Assembly: GCA_038213375.1 (NCBI GenBank)
Contig: JBBQTB010000027.1
Span: 8,135-72,134, forward strand
Direction of reading: 5' to 3'
Length of the DNA stretch: 64,000 nucleotides
Origin: JAAUTT01 sp038213375
GTDB taxonomy: Bacteria > Bacteroidota > Bacteroidia > Bacteroidales > JAAUTT01
Positions 60,699-64,000 of the stretch are shown piece by piece. Each line of letters begins with the position of its first letter. The stretch's first letter is position 1. The translations under genes were made by a program, and so were the position numbers. Under the pieces are notes generated by a model. It worked only from the letters and a program-made list of their open reading frames with translations, ran no database searches and was not told the origin of the DNA.

Positions 60699-62879
60699 CT
60701 ATTCAACAACCACTTTATGCTTGCCCTGTGGAAGCTTTATACTATATTCCAAGGAGCCAAGGGGCAGGATATCTGTTTTTTTGCCATCGATAGATATGCT
60801 TTTGGGCTTTTTATCTAAAATGGCATAAGACGAAGTAACATCCTCAGAATATTCGAATTCAAGTCTGTCTTCACTAAACCGAGCCCAAATCAGCTCACCG
60901 GTAATGTGTTTTAACCTTATGGTACGCAGGGAAGATGGTAATGAATCGAAACTCAGAAAGTGTTCCCCTCGCGGGATAATTACCTGTGCGCCATAACCTG
61001 CAAACCACGGTTTATGGTCAAGTTTCAACCCAAGATCCCTTCTGCCTAGGTTAACCGTTATGGTGTATGGTGTTTTTATTCTCCATTCGTTTACATGCTC
61101 CTCAGTAATGGAGGCTTTACGGGCAAGCACTGTGCTTATGTTTTTAAAATCATGGGGATACACAGCGTCTTCTGCATAAAATGCCGCACGTATTTTATGG
61201 ACCGACATATTATATACTATCTGTCGTAATTCCTCACCAGATGGTTTCTCTGACGGAAATCCGCCAAATCCTTTTTCGTGGCTTCCTACTATATTGCAAT
61301 CGAATGTCAAACGGTTTTCATCTTTTACAGTTTTGCGGTAAAATTCACCCAGATGTTCATAACGTTCAGGGCCTGATCCCCAGCAGTTCGAAGGATCCTC
61401 GATTTGAAGTGTGATATTGTATTTTCTGTAAAGGGCCAAAGTATGTTCGGTCGATTCACCAATATTGTCTGACTCCGCGGGTTGAAGGCTAACGTCAATG
61501 CCTGTGAGCATTACATCAAATCCGTTTTTGCGTTTTTTTACAGAAGTAAGAAAATCGAGAAACTGACATTTTATGCTGTATGATAGCTCTTTACGATAAT
61601 CTGCAAACTGCCTCCAACTTGTTTTGTTCTTTTTCCAATAATTATGACTTTGGGGGTCGAACAATTTAACAGGGTCGAAGCCTGATTGTTGCTTAAATTC
61701 GTTACGTACAATCATGTTCATGGGTGTAAAGTTGTTGGGATTTTCGAAACCGGCAGGATGTGGTTCAAAATACATTTCGGCAAAGTTAACACCATCCCAA
61801 TCATACTTCATCAAAAATTCGTTTAGCTCCTTAAATACTTGTCTGCGACAGTTACTGTCGGCAAGGTTCATCAGCTTCCGCCAATCAATATTGGCATCAC
61901 GACCAGTAGCCGTTTTTTCACGCCATTCGGGGTATTTCACCCAAAACGAGTCGCTAACTTCAGGGGTTTCAAGCCAGCAATATACCTGAATCCCATTGGC
62001 ATGACAAGCATTAAAAAGTGGTGTATAATTATACGCACCGTCATAATACCATCCTGCGCAATAAATCCTCTTAATCTTTTGATCGCGCCACATCCTGGCT
62101 AGAGTATCGATGGGTATCGGTTTGTCATATCTCATTCCGGGGTCAAAATACATTTCTACAGCCTGTCGTTCCGCAACCCGGAAAATGCCGAGATACCTTT
62201 CCATCCATTCAATCAGAAATGGAAAACGTGAATATCCTTTGGTGGTGTTGGGGTCGAACAAGGGTGAGAGACTCACAAAACGACCTTTACCAAAAAAGCC
62301 AGAAACGGCAATGGGCTGATGTGTGGTTTCGTCGAAAGCCAGTATTGAATCGTTGCGAACTGCATTTTCAATGATTTGTGCCTCGCATGGAGTTGTCCAG
62401 TAAAGCGTATTTTCCGAAAAATGAGTATCGCGAATACGGGTTATCGTTGTGCCTTTAGCTTGAAGTTTTATCCCAAGTGATGTGGTAATGGACGACACAC
62501 CATCAGTAAGCAAGTTGCTCCCCGATTTTACTGCTTGCAATACAGCGTTCAAGGCTGTTTCGTTTAAAAGTTTTGTGGCTGCGAAGGGAACAATAATTAC
62601 ATCATAACCTAATAGTATTGCTTCAGGGATTTTTTTTACAGAAATTTCGGTAAACCGGATTCCAGATACCTCAAGTACTTTTTTAAGCGACGAAAGATCA
62701 TTTTTTTCGGCAACGGTAAGGGAGATTGTGTCGGTAGGAGCAATAAAGACAACCTTCGAAATGTGAGTAAGTCCGACAATTCGAATTTCACTGGGGCTTG
62801 AATATCCTGATACCACAAAAATTAGAATTATTGCAAAGCATTTTAGTGGGTTATTTATTGAAAACTTTTTATTGTGCAT
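60699..62879 (-). CDS. Secreted two-domain protein: GATase-like domain plus glycoside-hydrolase-like TIM barrel
   Basis: From ATG 62879 this protein has about 726 residues, with a Sec signal (NPLKCFAIILIFVVSGYSS). Residues about 40-225 look like a class-I glutamine-amidotransferase fold: GYDVIIVPFA, GSNLLTDG and GKGRFVSLSPLFDP. Residues about 235-590 look like a GHL10-type TIM barrel: IKRIYCAGWYYDGAYNY, ANGIQVYCWLETPEV, YDWDGVNFAEMYF and HEKGFGGFPS. A beta-sandwich-like tail follows. A carbohydrate-active role is inferred; acid residues for catalysis (for example Glu in FAEMYF) are not proven. Confidence 0.65.
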   Translation of the reverse strand: MHNKKFSINNPLKCFAIILIFVVSGYSSPSEIRIVGLTHISKVVFIAPTDTISLTVAEKNDLSSLKKVLEVSGIRFTEISVKKIPEAILLGYDVIIVPFAATKLLNETALNAVLQAVKSGSNLLTDGVSSITTSLGIKLQAKGTTITRIRDTHFSENTLYWTTPCEAQIIENAVRNDSILAFDETTHQPIAVSGFFGKGRFVSLSPLFDPNTTKGYSRFPFLIEWMERYLGIFRVAERQAVEMYFDPGMRYDKPIPIDTLARMWRDQKIKRIYCAGWYYDGAYNYTPLFNACHANGIQVYCWLETPEVSDSFWVKYPEWREKTATGRDANIDWRKLMNLADSNCRRQVFKELNEFLMKYDWDGVNFAEMYFEPHPAGFENPNNFTPMNMIVRNEFKQQSGFDPVKLFDPQSHNYWKKNKTSWRQFADYRKELSYSIKCQFLDFLTSVKKRKNGFDVMLTGIDVSLQPAESDNIGESTEHTLALYRKYNITLQIEDPSNCWGSGPERYEHLGEFYRKTVKDENRLTFDCNIVGSHEKGFGGFPSEKPSGEELRQIVYNMSVHKIRAAFYAEDAVYPHDFKNISTVLARKASITEEHVNEWRIKTPYTITVNLGRRDLGLKLDHKPWFAGYGAQVIIPRGEHFLSFDSLPSSLRTIRLKHITGELIWARFSEDRLEFEYSEDVTSSYAILDKKPKSISIDGKKTDILPLGSLEYSIKLPQGKHKVVVE

Positions 62880-63108
62880 GTTTGGAATAGTATATTTACA
62901 TAACAAATATAGAAACAAATTCCGCTTTAAACTTCTAACAAAATATTTAAAAATTGAGAATATAATAGAGGAGTCCAGTCCGATAACCCCATTTTCTCAA
63001 CTGCTGGAGAGTCGGATATTTTCGGAACTTGGTAGGTTGTCTGGCAATATGCCGTTATAAACTTTTGGAACGTAAATATTAGTGAGGAACTTTTTATAGG
63101 CGATTTTT

Positions 63109-63447
63109 ATGGATACATTAAAGCAAAATGGTAAGAAAAATTTACCAATAATCTTTTATTTTTTTAACATAGGAGTTGTTTTTAACGTGCTTTGGATATT
63201 CTGCGTTAAAATGACCTCTAAAATTTTACGATACTTTGGCCTTAATAGCACTTCAGTACGGGATTTTATAGGGTCTAATGGTTACATAATTATAATATCA
63301 GCTCTACTTTTTACCATAGGATATTACATTTTTACTAAAAAGAAAATATACGGTTTTATATGGATTATCATAGTAAGTATAATCTTGTTGGTGGTTGTTC
63401 CGATTTATTATTTTTTAAATGCAGATTGGGGTGTAAAACCACATTAA
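63109..63447 (+). CDS. Small integral membrane protein, unknown
   Basis: This 112-residue protein has three hydrophobic segments (about 13-35, 55-75 and 80-102), with basic loops (FTKKKIYG, KMTSK). No family was recognised. The ATG at 63109 follows a 229-base spacer after the divergent secreted-protein gene. It could be genuine but is not supported by any motif beyond its membrane topology. Confidence 0.5.
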   Translation: MDTLKQNGKKNLPIIFYFFNIGVVFNVLWIFCVKMTSKILRYFGLNSTSVRDFIGSNGYIIIISALLFTIGYYIFTKKKIYGFIWIIIVSIILLVVVPIYYFLNADWGVKPH

Positions 63448-63546
63448 ATATCTCAACTGGCAATAAAAAGACCGGCGCGCTGGCCATGTTATTTTAGTAT
63501 CTTCGCCACTTCGCCCTTGGTAAGCAAAATTTTCAGGGCATGCTAA

Positions 63547-63765
63547 GCAGCATTTGCAATGCCGCTTGAAATACCGATGATTTTGTAAATCAGCATTGCA
63601 GAACAATATACCGCTCTTTGACATACCGGTAAACAATATACCACACATTTCTCGAAAGGTCATAAGCCTGTGTGGTATATTAAAATAATCAGACAATTAT
63701 ACATTTGCACTGTTTTATTGAAAATTGCAAATTTTCAAGTGTTCCGAGCGGAATTGCAAATTCCG
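63547..63765. repeat. Cluster of three palindromes with ATTTGCAAT / ATTGCAAAT core
   Basis: Near-perfect palindromes lie at 63547-63565 (gcagcatttgcaatgccgc), 63720-63736 (gaaaattgcaaattttc) and 63749-63765 (cggaattgcaaattccg). Each has arms around the same ATTGCAAAT-type centre. Three such sites within 220 bases of gene-free DNA suggest REP-like units or a regulatory array. Confidence 0.55.
63635..63681. repeat. 13-bp inverted repeat with 21-base loop
   Basis: aatataccacaca (63635-63647) pairs perfectly with tgtgtggtatatt (63669-63681). An additional copy of acaatatacc occurs at 63603-63612, so the left arm is also a direct repeat. It could fold as an RNA hairpin or mark an element boundary. 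Confidence 0.6.
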
Positions 63766-63788
63766 TTTAGTGGGACGTGCCAAACAGC

Positions 63789-64000
63789 ATGAATGCAAGT
63801 GGTTACATGCCACTGAATGCCAATTATGGTTTTATTTTTGTGGGCGGCGACTATTCGACCATACACGACGAAATATACCAAAACACCATAGCCCACGAGC
63901 TTGGGCATGGCATCTTTAAGCTCTATCACCCCTATGATGTATACAACACCCCCGAGCGCCAAACCAATAACCTGATGGACTACCAAATGGGCGCAACACT
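63789..64000 (+). CDS. Metzincin-like zinc metalloprotease domain (partial, cut by window end)
   Basis: From ATG 63789 the frame is open to the window end and gives MNASGYMPLNANYGFIFVGG, then DEIYQNTIAHELGHGIFKLYH, then NNLMDYQMGA. HELGHGIFKLYH is an extended HExxH zinc site with a third His, and NLMDY looks like a Met-turn, both signs of the metzincin fold. A TAG at 63768-63770 lies in frame just upstream, so there is no signal peptide or N-terminal region in this frame. This could be a truncated secreted protease or a polymorphic-toxin C-terminal cassette. Confidence 0.65.
   Translation, partial: MNASGYMPLNANYGFIFVGGDYSTIHDEIYQNTIAHELGHGIFKLYHPYDVYNTPERQTNNLMDYQMGAT

Noticed and set aside
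62872..63060. Possible 62-codon plus-strand gene upstream of the small membrane protein
   Set aside because: It starts opposite the signal peptide of the secreted protein gene and shows no domain, signal peptide or ribosome-binding site.
62960..63070. Integron attC-like sequence near the 63109 gene
   Set aside because: The apparent GTTATAA core does not match GTTRRRY and no paired arms or integrase gene were found.
1..64000. tRNA, rRNA or CRISPR arrays
   Set aside because: No conserved GGTTCGAATCC-type T-loop with a cloverleaf, no rRNA core and no regularly spaced direct repeats were recognised by reading; a covariance search would be decisive.

Overview
The window looks like the chromosome of a low-GC, anaerobic or facultatively anaerobic member of the Bacteroidota, most like the Marinilabiliales/Bacteroidales branch. 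This is inferred from gene content: DUF4301 and BT_3928-type DoxX proteins, a DHPS-diadenylate cyclase pair, GTP-dependent PEP carboxykinase, a ferredoxin-domain-less IorA with IorB, a butyrate kinase pathway, a menaquinone operon, a CvfB-type S1 protein and occasional TAnnTTTG -7 elements. No rRNA, tRNA or CRISPR was recognised. Most of the window is ordinary core metabolism; the accessory-looking parts are 38.6-40.1 kb, 49-53 kb and 62.9-64 kb.

Layout. 0-3.5 kb: the end of 3-hydroxybutyryl-CoA dehydrogenase, then an acetate-kinase family protein, phosphate butyryltransferase and butyrate kinase, i.e. acyl-CoA to acyl-phosphate to ATP. 3.5-7.4 kb: SDR, small barrel protein, cold-shock protein, SlyD, an omega-amidase-like hydrolase and a PlsC-like acyltransferase. 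7.5-13.2 kb (all minus): a processive GT2 polysaccharide synthase, a membrane TPR/HEAT protein, a CheY-like receiver, an Hpt protein, an unknown membrane-anchored protein and a PhoB-type regulator, with no histidine kinase. This is the most system-like novel locus here. 13.3-17.6 kb: DUF4301, IorBA and YjbQ. 17.9-22.9 kb: an ABC-F ATPase with one degenerate ATP site, CvfB, YdeI-like and NYN-LOTUS proteins. 23-33.2 kb: rubredoxin (53 aa), PepD, CysQ, an orphan OppB-type permease, DoxX, Tmk, FolP, CdaA, PlsY and PckG. 33.4-38.6 kb: MBL hydrolase, radical SAM/SPASM, nitroreductase, glycine-rich RRM protein and an exported amidase.

38.7-40.1 kb holds decayed Tn3-family and IS3-family transposase remnants. 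40.1-48.3 kb is an arsenosugar-type gene cluster (thioredoxin-like protein, GT87, GT2, NapH-like 4Fe-4S membrane protein, FAD oxidoreductase, TIGR04283 and TIGR04282 glycosyltransferases, ArsS, CxxC peroxidase-like protein), but arsM is not in the window. 48.5-53.2 kb has DUF547, GDCCVxC, a truncated rhodanese, DUF427, a truncated redoxin, a cytochrome P460 next to an ECF sigma/zinc-finger anti-sigma pair, an Rpn-like tail and a Bcp peroxiredoxin.

53.3-60.7 kb is a menaquinone operon (menA-menC-menE-thioesterase-menF-menD-menB) closed by a hairpin terminator. It is followed by a secreted two-domain protein (GATase-like plus TIM barrel), a small membrane protein, a palindrome-rich spacer, and the start of a metzincin-like domain cut by the window edge.
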